Under the pieces are notes generated by a model. The model was given only the letters and a program-made list of their open reading frames with translations. It was not told the origin of the DNA and searched no databases. A stretch of DNA of 64,000 nt from Cordilura impudica (taxonomy: Eukaryota > Arthropoda > Insecta > Diptera > Scathophagidae): the NCBI GenBank assembly GCA_963682025.1, contig OY821518.1, forward strand, positions 125,884,800-125,948,799. Reading direction: 5' to 3'. A program made the position numbers and the translations under genes. This document shows, piece after piece, positions 33,630 through 43,792 of this stretch. Numbering within the stretch: position 1 is the first letter of the stretch; each line of letters begins with the position of its first letter.

Positions 33630-34531
33630 GCAGGAATAAAGTTTTGTAAAGATTTAAACACCACGAGAATAAAAGATGATTTTACAGCTGGTCTTACGCT
33701 AAAGAAAATTTGTGATGATTTTACAGCTGGTCTTACGCTAAAGAAAATTTGTGAATAAATCCATAATTATTAAGAAATATCGTGAATGAGGTGACGCCTC
33801 AATACTTATGCGTCAGGCCTCATAAAACGAGTCAAAGACAGGATAATTTAATAGCAAGAAATTTAAAAAAATGTCCAAAAATGCTACGTAAAGACGTCAT
33901 TAACTAAAAATATGTACTCGAACTGTTTCCCGTCCAGCAATTGAGGCTAATCTTGGTTGCTATCGTTCCATGAATAAACCACTGATATTAGAGAAAAATC
34001 GTTTGGCCCGCATAAATTTTACTAAAAGACACATGAACTGGTCAAGACGGAATCGGAATTGGAATACTTCTTTCAGATGAGTCCAAGTATAATTTAAGAG
34101 ACCATGATGGAAGAACGTTTGTATGGCGACCAAAGGGGAAAAGGTTACACCCAAAATATATGTAAATAAGACTGTTAAGATTGGCGTTAGAAATATTATG
34201 GTATGGGGTTGCTTTTCGGGCTATTCATGTAGTAAGAGATACTCTAACTGGAATTGAATACAGGCAAATTCTAAATGACGTAATGTATTCATACGCGGAG
34301 AAAAATATGCCACCGGTCTGGAAGTTCCAATTTGATAATCACCCAATATACGAATGGCTACAATATAATGCAGTTAGTGTTTTGGAATGGCCAGTCCAGT
34401 CACCAGATCTCAATCACATAGAAAATCTATGGATCTCAGTTAATTCAGAGTGGAAAAAAATGTCAATGGAAATCGTCAACAATGTGATTGACTCCACACT
34501 TCGGCGTTGTGAATCAATACTAATAATCTAA
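33630..34531 (+). pseudogene. Tc1-like transposase, decayed
   Basis: A direct repeat (FTAGLTLKKICDDFTAGLTL) shows a small local duplication in the N-terminal region. Recognisable parts are DGRTFVWRPKGKRLHPKY, IMVWGCFSGY and, at 34,290-34,450, WKFQFDNHPIYEWLQ, VLEWPVQSPDLNHIENLW and a final LRRCES. FDN carries the second Asp and NHIENLW the Glu of D,D34E. Multiple shifts disrupt the rest. Confidence 0.75.
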
Positions 34532-35636
34532 CCTATAAAAACAAAGTTTTTATTAAAACTCTTTCTTTCCTTATGCATATGAGTTTTGAATATCTCCATG
34601 ACTGTGCGTGACTGTGTGTGACTATCTTAAAAGTAATCTTTGGCCACAACAAGTCAAAGTTAATCTTTTTTCACAGCAAGTCTATCGACCAAGATTTAGA
34701 TCGATCGGATAAGGGAAAATGGGTTTTAAATCACTTCGTGACTGTGCGTGAAAATGCGTGACTGCGCGTAACTGTGTCGAAGTTGATCTTTCTTTACAGC
34801 AAGTATATCGACCAAGTTTCAGATCGATCGGATGAAGGTAAATGACATTTAGATCACTCCGTGACTGTGCGTGACCATGCGTGACTGTGCGTGACTAAGT
34901 CAAAGTTAATCTTTTTTTCAGAGCAAGTGTGTGGACCAAGTTTGAGATCGATCGGATGAGGGAAAATGACATTTAGATCACTCCGTGACTGTGCGTGACC
35001 ATGCGTGACTGCGCGTGACTGAGTCAAAGTTAATCTTTTTTTCAGAGCAAGTGTATGGACCAAGTTTGAGATCGATCGGATGAGGGAAAATGACATTTAG
35101 ATCACTCCGTGACTGTGCATGACCATGCGTGACTGCGCGTGACTGATTCAAAGTTAATCTTTTTTTCAGAGCAAGTGTATGGACCAAGCTTGAGATCGAT
35201 CGGATGAGGGCAAATGACATTTAGATTACTCCGTGACTGTGCGTGACCATGCGTGACTGCGCGTGACTGATTCAAAGTTAATCTTTTTTTCAGAGCAAGT
35301 GTATGGACCAAGTTTGAGATCGATCGGATGAGGGAAAATGACATTTAGATCACTCCGTGAGTGTGCGTGACCATGCGTGACTGCGCGTGACTGAGTCAAA
35401 GTCAATCTTTTTTTCAGAGCAAGTGTATGGACCAAGTTTGAGATCGATCGGATGAGGGCAAATGACATTTAGATCACTCCGTGACTGTGCGTGACTACCC
35501 CAAAATTAATCTGTAGTCACGACAAGACTATGGGCCAAGTTTCAGATCAATTAGATAAGAGGGAATGGCGTCCACCCATGGCTGACAGACAGACAGACAG
35601 AGAGTATGAGTTAAAAGAAAGAGTTTAAAAATAATG
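34523..35636 (+). repeat. 124-bp-repeat element, copy S2, with a homogenised array
   Basis: The longest member of the family. It starts AATAATCTAACCTATAAAAA and ends with ACAGACAGACAGAGAGTATG followed by GAGTTTAAAA. Positions ~34,849-35,473 hold five nearly identical 124-bp units, each with ACTCCGTGACTGTGCGTGAC, CATGCGTGACTGCGCGTGAC and GATCGATCGGATGAGGG. Flanking units are diverged. It interrupts Tc1 copy 1. The open frames spaced every 124 bp on the minus strand are products of the repeat, not genes. Confidence 0.8.
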
Positions 35637-35909
35637 TATGTATACCCAACAAAATATTAAAACCAAAAATAGTTGGAAAGTTTTCAATTATTGTATAGTA
35701 AAGGTTTCCATTGTTTTGTCAAAAGCATAAAAATGAATACTTTTAAGTTTTGTTATTTTTTTTCCCTTTTTTTTAAAGACTAAATACATACAAATTTTAA
35801 AATTAATAAAAGAGTTTTTAGTTTTATAAATCAATTTTTTGCTCTTAGCCGTTCAAGTTGTCAAAAATATGTTTTGTTAGAAGTTTTCATTGTATTGGCA
35901 CTCACTGTA

Positions 35910-38502
35910 TTTATGATCTTAAATTTGAGCAAGAAAACTCATAAATCATAGAACTAAATGAAAATTGTTATTATTACTAAAAAAAAAAAAATAACGAGAC
36001 AAGAATGCTGAAGCATTTTCCCCAAAATACATATAAATATTTTACAATAATACAAATTATTTTTATTTTTTTATTTTTCTTAATGAGTTTATAACTAAAT
36101 TTATTTTTACTAAATAAAGGGAAAATTCAATTATTAAAAGAAAACGCTGTGGTATTCTAAATGCTAAAAGTATATGAAATTTTTAAGCGAGTATTATTAG
36201 ACTTAATTCAAGGATGAAGTTTCCTTGTTGAGGTTTATCTAGCCGTATGAGTTATAAGGAAATCCATACGTATGAGTACCAAAGATCATACTTATGTATA
36301 TCAAAGTTTAAATAACAATAAAAAAAATATTTATTTCTTTAAATATTATAACAAGTTATTATTTTAAATTAAGAAAATAATATTAATGTTTAAGAGAATC
36401 TAAACTAAAAATGCAAGCAAGTGAAGAGAATTTATAAGAGAATATCTCTGTCTCTAAAAATTTTTTAACTTTGCTATAAACGTAAACTTAAAAGCATACA
36501 ATTTCAGCATTTTCTACTCATTCGCGTATCATCTGTTGTCTAAAGCGTATCGCTAGTTAAGTTAACTATAAAAACTGAAAAAGAAAACACTAAAAAGACA
36601 CACACGCGCCTATTTTAAGTTTGTCTTTTTTTTTTTTATATAAATTTCTATAAAATTGCAATGCTACAAATATATAAATACTTATGTACACACTTATATA
36701 CAAGAAAATATATATACATATATATAACAAAAAACCTTCTGTCAACAAATTGTTATCGTTTTTAAATAACAAATATTACTGACTTTGTGTAATAGCAAAA
36801 ATCAAAAAATAAATAAAAAGAAACGAGAAGAAAAGCTGAGAGTATGGTTTAACAGCTCTAAAAAATTATTTAAATTAAAAAACGCTCTTTTAAAATATAA
36901 AAATAAAATACGTTTATTTCTATTTTATAAGTTATATGATTGTTATATGCTTTTTAAAGTGTTTTATTTCTATTTTCGTTTTTGAATTTGTATTTCACCG
37001 CGTCAGTGTATAAAATGTAAAAAATAAAGTTTTAAATTTCAAAACAAAAAAGTATTGCTGACGTTTTATAATAAATATTATAAAAAAAGGGTTAAGTTTG
37101 TTGCTTAAACTTAAATGATGGTGAAGATAGTAAAAGTATTTTTTCCATTGAAATTAAAAAAAGAGAATATTAAATAAAAAAAAATCACATATTGAATAAA
37201 TAAATAATAAATAAATAATGAAAATAATATTTTAATAAAATTAAAAAATAAATTAAATATATAAATTCAAGTGTCTTTAACAAATTTTAAAAATTTCTGT
37301 ATAAAAATAAAATAACGTACAATAACAAATACAAAATGTAAGTAATAAACAAGATGTATCAAATAGTGTAATTAAGAAGAAGCACGAAAAATACAATTTA
37401 AAAACAAAAAACACCTTGAAAGAAAATTCTATAAAAAAAATAAAATGATCACCCAACTTAGACCCCCACCCCACCCTCTTAGCACTCACTCACTCTCTTT
37501 AGAAATCAACTGTCATTAACAAAACAAGAGAGTGCAGTCATTAAAGACAGTGATGTCTATGTTTTTAAAGTCAATAAAGCCAGACAAGCAAATCAAAGAA
37601 GCATATTTTTTTATAACAGTTATTTTATAAATATTTTAAATAAAAAAACTTTGTTTTCATTTGTATGAAAAATAAAATTTTATAAATGGTTGAACAGGCT
37701 ATTTTGGTCCGGATTCACTCTATGCGGTTGTTTTCATAGTTTCAATGTTTCATTGAAAATAACCGCATAGAGTGAATCCGGACAAAAATATCAACCATTT
37801 ATAATATTTCTAAGACTTGGTCGTTAATTTAACAATAAATAAAATTTTACGTTTAATTAAACATTTTATTTAAGATTTATAAAATTGAAATTTCATATTA
37901 TTATTTTTAAGGACAGCGTAACTTTTAAAAATCATAATTTCTAGACAAAAAAAAATTACAATAATAATTGAAATTTATAATAAATTTAAACGTCAATTTT
38001 ATTTTTGTTACTGCGGGTTGTTTTTCTAAAAAAAATCTAAAAGTGTCAAAACTAGTTATAAAAGTTTTTGAAGAGATTATCTAAAGCGCTTTAAAGTCAT
38101 GCTAGAGTAAGTTATAAAATAACTAAAAATTAATGTTTAAAAATTATTTTATTATATCTTTTTAAATTTTATTTCAAATATCTTTACATATTAAACCTAT
38201 TAAGACGCTTTTTGTGTAATTAAAAATCACTTAAATTGAAAATTATTGTCATCGCTGGTAGTCATTGAAGGTTTTTTTTTGTAACAATGAGTTAAAGAGC
38301 CCCTAGCTGAAAGAGAGATTTTAAAGCTCACTTTAAAATCACTTGTGTTGCCAAAACAATTATTATTCATAATCCCAGGAAAAAAAGCTGAAATTTCCCC
38401 AAAAACAATTTAGTTTGCAAAAAAAAAAAAATTTAATTAAAAAAATAGATTTATGCCATTTGGTTTAAATATAATTGTAAAACTATATCCATTATTCTAA
38501 AA
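35910..38502. other. AT-rich unique DNA
   Basis: About 2.6 kb with long A/T runs and no convincing gene. A pyrimidine-rich patch on the plus strand (GACCCCCACCCCACCCTCTT at ~37,462) and a CACTCACTCACTCTC run stand out in composition. The hairpin at 37,681-37,803 is listed separately. It could be intergenic or intronic. Confidence 0.4.
37681..37803. repeat. long near-perfect hairpin
   Basis: The left arm 37,681-37,729 and right arm 37,761-37,803 are reverse complements except for a small bulge (CAGGC). The central 21 bp (start CCGGATTCACTCTATGCGG) is perfect. The inner part also pairs (GTTTTCA with TGAAAAT), leaving a short loop around CAATGTTTC. Either a very short MITE or a transcribed hairpin RNA is possible. 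No TA or TTAA duplication is obvious. Confidence 0.7.
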
Positions 38503-38504
38503 TA

Positions 38505-39692
38505 AAGGGTCCGCCAAATAACTTTTTTTTTAAAATGCTATAAAAAAAAAACTACTGAATATTATCTCAAATTTCTTTTTTTATTTGAAAGTACAATCCT
38601 TCCGGTTAATAATGGAAAATAATTTCATTCAAATGGCTGCCTCGGCTGGCCATGCAGTAGCCTACACGATCGGTCCAATTTTAAAGCACTTTATCTGGCT
38701 TGTTGGCGTAACACTTATCTTTGAGGGCACTCCACAAATAATAGTTCAACGGTGTCAAATCGCAGCTCCGAGGTGGCTAAACGACATCAGCTCTGCGTTT
38801 GATAATGCGATCTTCAAAAACAGGGCGCAAAACATCAAGTGTAGCTTCGGTTGCGTGGCACGTAGCGCCGTTCTGTTGAAACCAAGTGTTGCCAATATCC
38901 TCCTCTTCCATTTTTGTGAACAAAAATTCGTTAAACATGGCCCGATAACGATCGCCATTGACTGTAACGGACACTCCTTGCTCATTTTCGAAGAAAAATG
39001 GCCCAATTATGCCTCTGGACCAAAATCCGCACCAAACAGTGACTCGTTTTGGGTGTATCGGCTTTTCAATGTACGCGTGCGGGTTTTCTGTGCCCCAAAT
39101 GCGACAATTTTGCTTGTTTACATATTCGCCAAGATCAAAATGAGCTTCATCTGAAAAGATGATTTTTTTTGGCAAAATCGGCATCTTCTGTTAGTCGATC
39201 GCAGGCCCACTTAGCGAAGCGAAGACGCATTGGATGTTCAGTTGGCTTCAACTCCTGAACCAATTGGACTTTGTATGGCGTTATACCAAGGTCTTTATGC
39301 AAAATTCGTCTCAATGATGCCTCCGAAATGTTCAATTCTTGAGAACGACGGTGAATTGATGTTGATGGCGCTTCACGCACACTTTCTGCCACAGCAGCAA
39401 TATTCTCGGGTGTACGCACTGTTTTTGGCTTTTCACGCTTTGGTTTATCGATAAGGATGCCAGTTTCTTTCACTTTTTTTACAAGATAACGAACATACGG
39501 AGCTGCCGGTGCTTCTCTTCTTCCAAAATCCGTACGCAATTTTCGCACACAGCGTTGTTCAAGCGTACACACAACCATATTCGTTCAGCGGAAGGATAAA
39601 ACTAATTATCTGTCAAATCAGACATGAGCTAAGTGTTACCATTCACGAAATAAGCACTAGTTGAAAAAAAAAACGTTAGATGGCGGACCCTT
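38505..39692 (-). mobile_element. rosa-type (DD41D) mariner, copy 2, complete ends
   Basis: The ends are AAGGGTCCGCCAAATAAC and, inward from the right, AAGGGTCCGCCATCTAACG. TA flanks both (38,503-38,504; 39,693-39,694). The 1188-bp element carries a broken minus-strand transposase with a deletion in its last part. It is a different subfamily from copy 1. Confidence 0.85.
38605..39578 (-). pseudogene. DD41D mariner transposase, copy 2, catalytically dead
   Basis: The frame starts MVVCTLEQRCVRKLR and runs through RRSQELNISEASLRRILHKD. A one-base shift in an A8 run at ~39,165 is followed by IIFSDEAHFDLG (first Asp). The second Asp is Asn (FQQNGATCH) and the third is Asn (DLTPLNYYLW), 41 residues apart. 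A stop precedes PPRSC, and part of the C-terminal region is deleted before GSHLNEIIFHY. Both losses fit G-to-A changes. Confidence 0.85.
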
Positions 39693-39694
39693 TA

Positions 39695-40675
39695 TATAAA
39701 TAATACTCCTAATACCCAAAAACTTTTCAAGGTTCATTATATCTACATTTTGTTCTATATAAATCTTATGATCCCCAGAAAAACAAGCAATTCCTTAAAA
39801 ATGGCACCTCTGCAAATGACAAATAAAAAAGTGCGTGATTTTATTTTGCTTTTATTATTGTTCAAAAATGAATAAACGAGACAAAACCAACAAGTGCAAG
39901 GTGCATGTAAATTTAAAATGAGAGTATTCAAAACACTCATTTTAATGGGGTGTGTGTGCTTGTGTGTGTGTGTGAGAGTAAAAACATGTAAGCCAATTTA
40001 ATATTAAGTAAATAATCTTTTTTTTTAAATGTATTTAAATATAATTATCTTATAAATAACTCTCTCTTGAAAAATACAATAATAACAACTATGCAATAAC
40101 TATTGACATATTTTACGTTTATTTTTTCATAAATTATATTTAAATAAACAAAAATTTGAATATTTATTAAAGAGATTGATAAACGGTCGATTTTTTCCCC
40201 CCATTTATAATATGGTTTCTATTTTGTTTTGTTGCCATTTACCTTAGTTCGAAAAAAACATGCAATATTGTTGTTCTTTTTACATAAATCCCCCTGCCCA
40301 CTTTTTATAGTATATAGTTTCATTTTTTTTTATTAGTTGTTTTGTTTATTGTCACTTTGGTTGTCTTTTTTTTACTATATACTTTCCAAACTACAAACAC
40401 AATTTACTTTGCGACATTCATATGTATGTATGTATGTATATACATACATAGATGTATATATACTCGTAAATATACATTTTGCTCCCGTGGCTTACTGTTA
40501 TTTTAGATAGACTTTGCAATTTGGCGCTTTTGTGGTTATTAACACGATTTTATTATATTTTGTAAAAAAAAAAAACTTTTGGACTTTACGAAAGAATAAT
40601 TTAAAAAATTAAATATTTCATAAGTAGGCCCAGTAAATATTGCTTATTAAAAGCTATTGATTTTGCTATTTTGAC
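39695..40675. other. AT-rich spacer with simple repeats
   Basis: Holds a (GT)n run at ~39,950-39,975 and a (GTAT)n/(ATAC)n stretch at ~40,420-40,465. No gene or element end is seen. Confidence 0.45.
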
Positions 40676-40948
40676 ATGCAGTGACAATACAATGGAAACT
40701 TTTAAGAAAGTATATTTTTGACAACTGAACGTTGAAGATCAAAAAATTTAATCATAAAATTAGGAACTATTTTATTAATTTAAAAATTTGTGTATTCTAT
40801 TTATTTAAAAAGATAAAAATATTAACATTAAATAGTTCAACTTCAGAATTGATTTATATGCTGCAAAACAATGGAAAACTTTACTATACAATAATTGAAA
40901 ACTTTCCCTCTATTTTTGGTTTCAATATTTTGTTGGGTATCCATTGTT

Positions 40949-41620
40949 TTAGTACTGCTTCACAGCGCCGAGGCATGGCGTCAGATTAATTATTGATGAT
41001 ATCCATTGAAATTTTTTGCCACTCTGAATTAACTGTCTCGTTTGTGTAATTTCGTGTTCGTATTTTTCGATCTCCAGTTTCCAATAGATTTTCTTTGAGA
41101 TTGAGCTCTGTTGATTGGAACTTCCAGACCAGGGCATATTTTCCTCCTCGTATGGATGCATTATGTCATGTAGAGTTTGCCTGTATCCAATTCCAGTATC
41201 TTTTACTATATGAAGCGGACCCATTTCTGAAAAGAAACGCCATACCATAGTGTTGCCACCGCCAAACTTAACATATTTATTTGTATATTTTGGGTCTAGT
41301 CTTTTTTCCTTGGTCGTCGCACAAACGTCTTTCCATCATGGCCTCTTAAATCAAATTTGGCCACATCTGACAGGAGAATATTATTGCAATTCCGTCTTCA
41401 CCAGTTCATGTGTTTTTTAGCAAAATTCATGCGAGCCAGACAAACCATTTTTCTCTGATATCAATGCATTCTTCATAGAATGATAACAATCAAGATCAGC
41501 CTCATTTGCTCGAGTTCGAGTACATAATTGTATTTTCAGATTGTTAATGACCTCTTTAGGAAGCATTTTTAGACATTTTTTAAATTCTCTCGCTATTAAA
41601 TTCTCCTGCCTATGCCTCAT
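40949..41620 (-). pseudogene. Tc1-like transposase, copy 3, decayed
   Basis: Pieces include MRHRQENLIAREFKKCLKML, LCTRTRANEADLDCYHSMKN and MVWRFFSEMGPLHIVKDTGI. The D,D34E core is largely deleted: text passes from EEENMPWSGSSNQQS to the C-terminal part. Stops and shifts are present. It is nonfunctional. Confidence 0.7.
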
Positions 41621-41754
41621 TTTATTAGGCCTGCCGCATAAATCACATCATTCACGATACTTCTTAACCCTTATCCTGTATTTAAAAAAAATGACGCATA
41701 CTGTATTTGTGGGTCAATTTTGCCCAATATAAATTTATTTGTATTTGAATTTTA

Positions 41755-43498
41755 TTAAGCAGTTTGACAGTTTTTACAAGTAATTATGGTATCAGAATGA
41801 TTTTTACAGACAAAATTTGCACACTTGGAACACTTATTTGAATATTTATTACTGTCTGAGCGATTGGGACATACATAGCAACGGCCCCTCTTAAGGTTTG
41901 TCTTTTTCAGTTCGCTTGTAGCATCAGGTTGTAAACTGCGAACGACTACTTTGGCTGAATTGCTGTGGGGAATATGCTCTCGACGAGATATTTCCGATTG
42001 AACAATTGATGTGGCTAATTCTTCTAAAAATATTCGACGTCGCAAATTCTTTTTCTTATTCCAGTCGTTATTTATTGAAGTAAAGACAACATAGGCATTA
42101 TAAGCTGTTATGTCTAACATGTTATAGAATAAAGTTTGAGGCCATCGATTACATCTGCGCTTGCAAGTGTAATTTCTGACCAATTGATCAAGCGTATCAA
42201 CTCCTGATTTCGTCTCATTATAGTAGTGTATAATTTCCGGTTTCATCTTGTCGCCATTAGTGTGGTGTAATGTGCATAGTAAAATAACAAAACGATTTTT
42301 CTTCGGCACAAATGCGACAATGGTTGTCTTGTTTTCTTTATCGAAAAAGAATTGAGAAAAATTTTCTGGTTTATCTTTCATGTTCAATATTTTTGGCGGA
42401 AGGAACGTTTTGTTTTTTCGGACTGTGCCAACCATAGTAAGCTTTCGTTTGAGTAGTTCATTTCCCAGTTCGTAGGAAGTAAAAAAATTGTCGCATGTGA
42501 CATTTCGACCTTTCAAATCCTTTACTAAATCTAAAACAACCCGACGACCTTGATCTTTTTCCGACTTGCAGTTTGGAGCTTTACCTGTGTATACTTGCAA
42601 CGACCATGCATAATTTGTTTTTGAGTCACAGAGAGCCCAGATTTTTATTCTATATTTTCCGGGTTTGAGGGTATATATTGCTTGAAAGGGCAATGTACGG
42701 TCGTACATTCGCCTGGATTATACATTTTTCTCAAATTTCTTTCCCAGCGGTCCCAAAAGTCTCTTATAGGGGCTAGTTCGTCACGCGCTCGTCTTTCATT
42801 TCTGTCTGACCTTTCATCAAATCGCAGAACTCGGGATATATTCTGAAATCGTCGAAAGCTCATGGTTGCCTTGAATATTGGCCTGCCTTTTCTATCATCC
42901 CGCAAACTTTCTAAAGCCTCACCATGAGATCGAAATACACCAGCTAAAAGGGAAGCCCCACATATGCTTTTGTTGAAGTACCATCTACGGGAATCCAGTT
43001 TTCTTGAAAAACGGAACGTCCTAAAATTTATAATAATATTAACCGAAATGCGCCAGCGAATGTAAAAAAGCATTACCTTCTAAATTTGTCATATCTATTA
43101 TAATCTTTAGTAGTTCACTTGCCATAAACAAATCGAATGACGATACAATGTCACTTATTCTTGCGACTGCATAATGGGTCGGACCAGGAGCACTATCCAT
43201 AACATTTTCGGCAGCACGTCTTCCGATTTCAGTTTGCTTCGGTGGGTGCTTCGGTGGAGAGAAAACTTGATAACACTGGAGTTTCGTTACTAATGCTGGA
43301 TCCATTTAGACTAGAAGCACTTTCTCCATCTGATCTATTCAATTCATAAGTTGAACCAGTATCAGATATAACAAAATCTTCCTTTTCGCTTGAAGAATCA
43401 CTTGGAGTTGCATCATAATCAGATTGATCTAACAGATCTTCAATTTCTTTAGTATTCAAACGAGACATACCGCGAATATTCACTTCTAAAACACACAC
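41755..43498 (-). pseudogene. piggyBac transposase, copy A
   Basis: Starts near MSRLNTKEIEDLLDQSDYDA with an acidic N-terminus. After a shift it reads through ARISDIVSSFDLFMASELLK to a short intron (43,076-43,021, GTAATG...TTTTAG), then GRSVFQENWIPVDG. The core has VTCDNFFTSYELG (second catalytic Asp) and SGVDTLDQLVRNYTCKRRC (third). It ends in the Cys-rich domain (CYVCPNRSD, CSKCANFVCKNH, CKNC). About 28 bp holding the first catalytic Asp block (DEQL in copy B) is deleted near 42,700, and another base is missing just downstream. It cannot be active. Confidence 0.85.
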
Positions 43499-43750
43499 GT
43501 TGATTACTTTTTTGCAAATGAAATAGAATAGTTAAAAATTACTATGATTCTCTTCAGTTTACTCGTTTCCATATATTTTCCCGTTACAATTCTTTTGCAC
43601 ACACTCATGGTGAAATTAATGTAGGTGTTGTTGGAACTCTGAGCAACAAACAAAGTCATTTGGTTGTGTGGCTCCATAGAGCTCGCTTAATTCACACGTA
43701 TTGCTACTCACGTATTGTTGTTACTCTTACTCTTAGGGTCGAAAATTCGG

Positions 43751-43792
43751 TGGCGCACAGTGGCTGAAAATCATTTTTCATTGGCCAAAATT
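43751..43792 (+). repeat. Transib copy 1 left terminus and target duplication
   Basis: TGGCG, then the RSS-like heptamer CACAGTG, then a 23-bp spacer, then CAAAATTC. The spacer contains TTTTTCATTGGC. The layout is the same as at the other end. Confidence 0.85.

Larger units (their letters stand above)
33341..35907 (+). mobile_element. Tc1-like element, copy 1, interrupted
   Basis: The left end is CAGTGGGTGGCAATACATTG; the right end read inward is CAGTGAGTGCCAATACAATG. TA flanks both (33,339-33,340; 35,908-35,909). The transposase is on the plus strand. A 124-bp-family element (34,523-35,636) has been inserted near the 3' end of the coding region; the uninterrupted text can be read at 40,930-40,960. 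The left end begins 27 bp after Transib copy 2 ends. Confidence 0.8.

Noticed and set aside
34854..35468. Four overlapping 80-codon frames spaced 124 bp apart on the minus strand
   Set aside because: They are created by the 124-bp tandem unit. The periodic proteins are identical because the DNA repeats, not because they are coding.
34849..35473. CRISPR-like regular array
   Set aside because: The repeat units abut without unique spacers, and the context is a eukaryotic genome; it is a minisatellite.
38585..39154. 189-codon plus-strand frame
   Set aside because: It is antisense to the rosa transposase, whose motifs are clear on the minus strand.
39950..40465. (GT)n and (GTAT)n runs as regulatory DNA
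   Set aside because: They are simple microsatellites common in fly DNA; nothing links them to a gene here.
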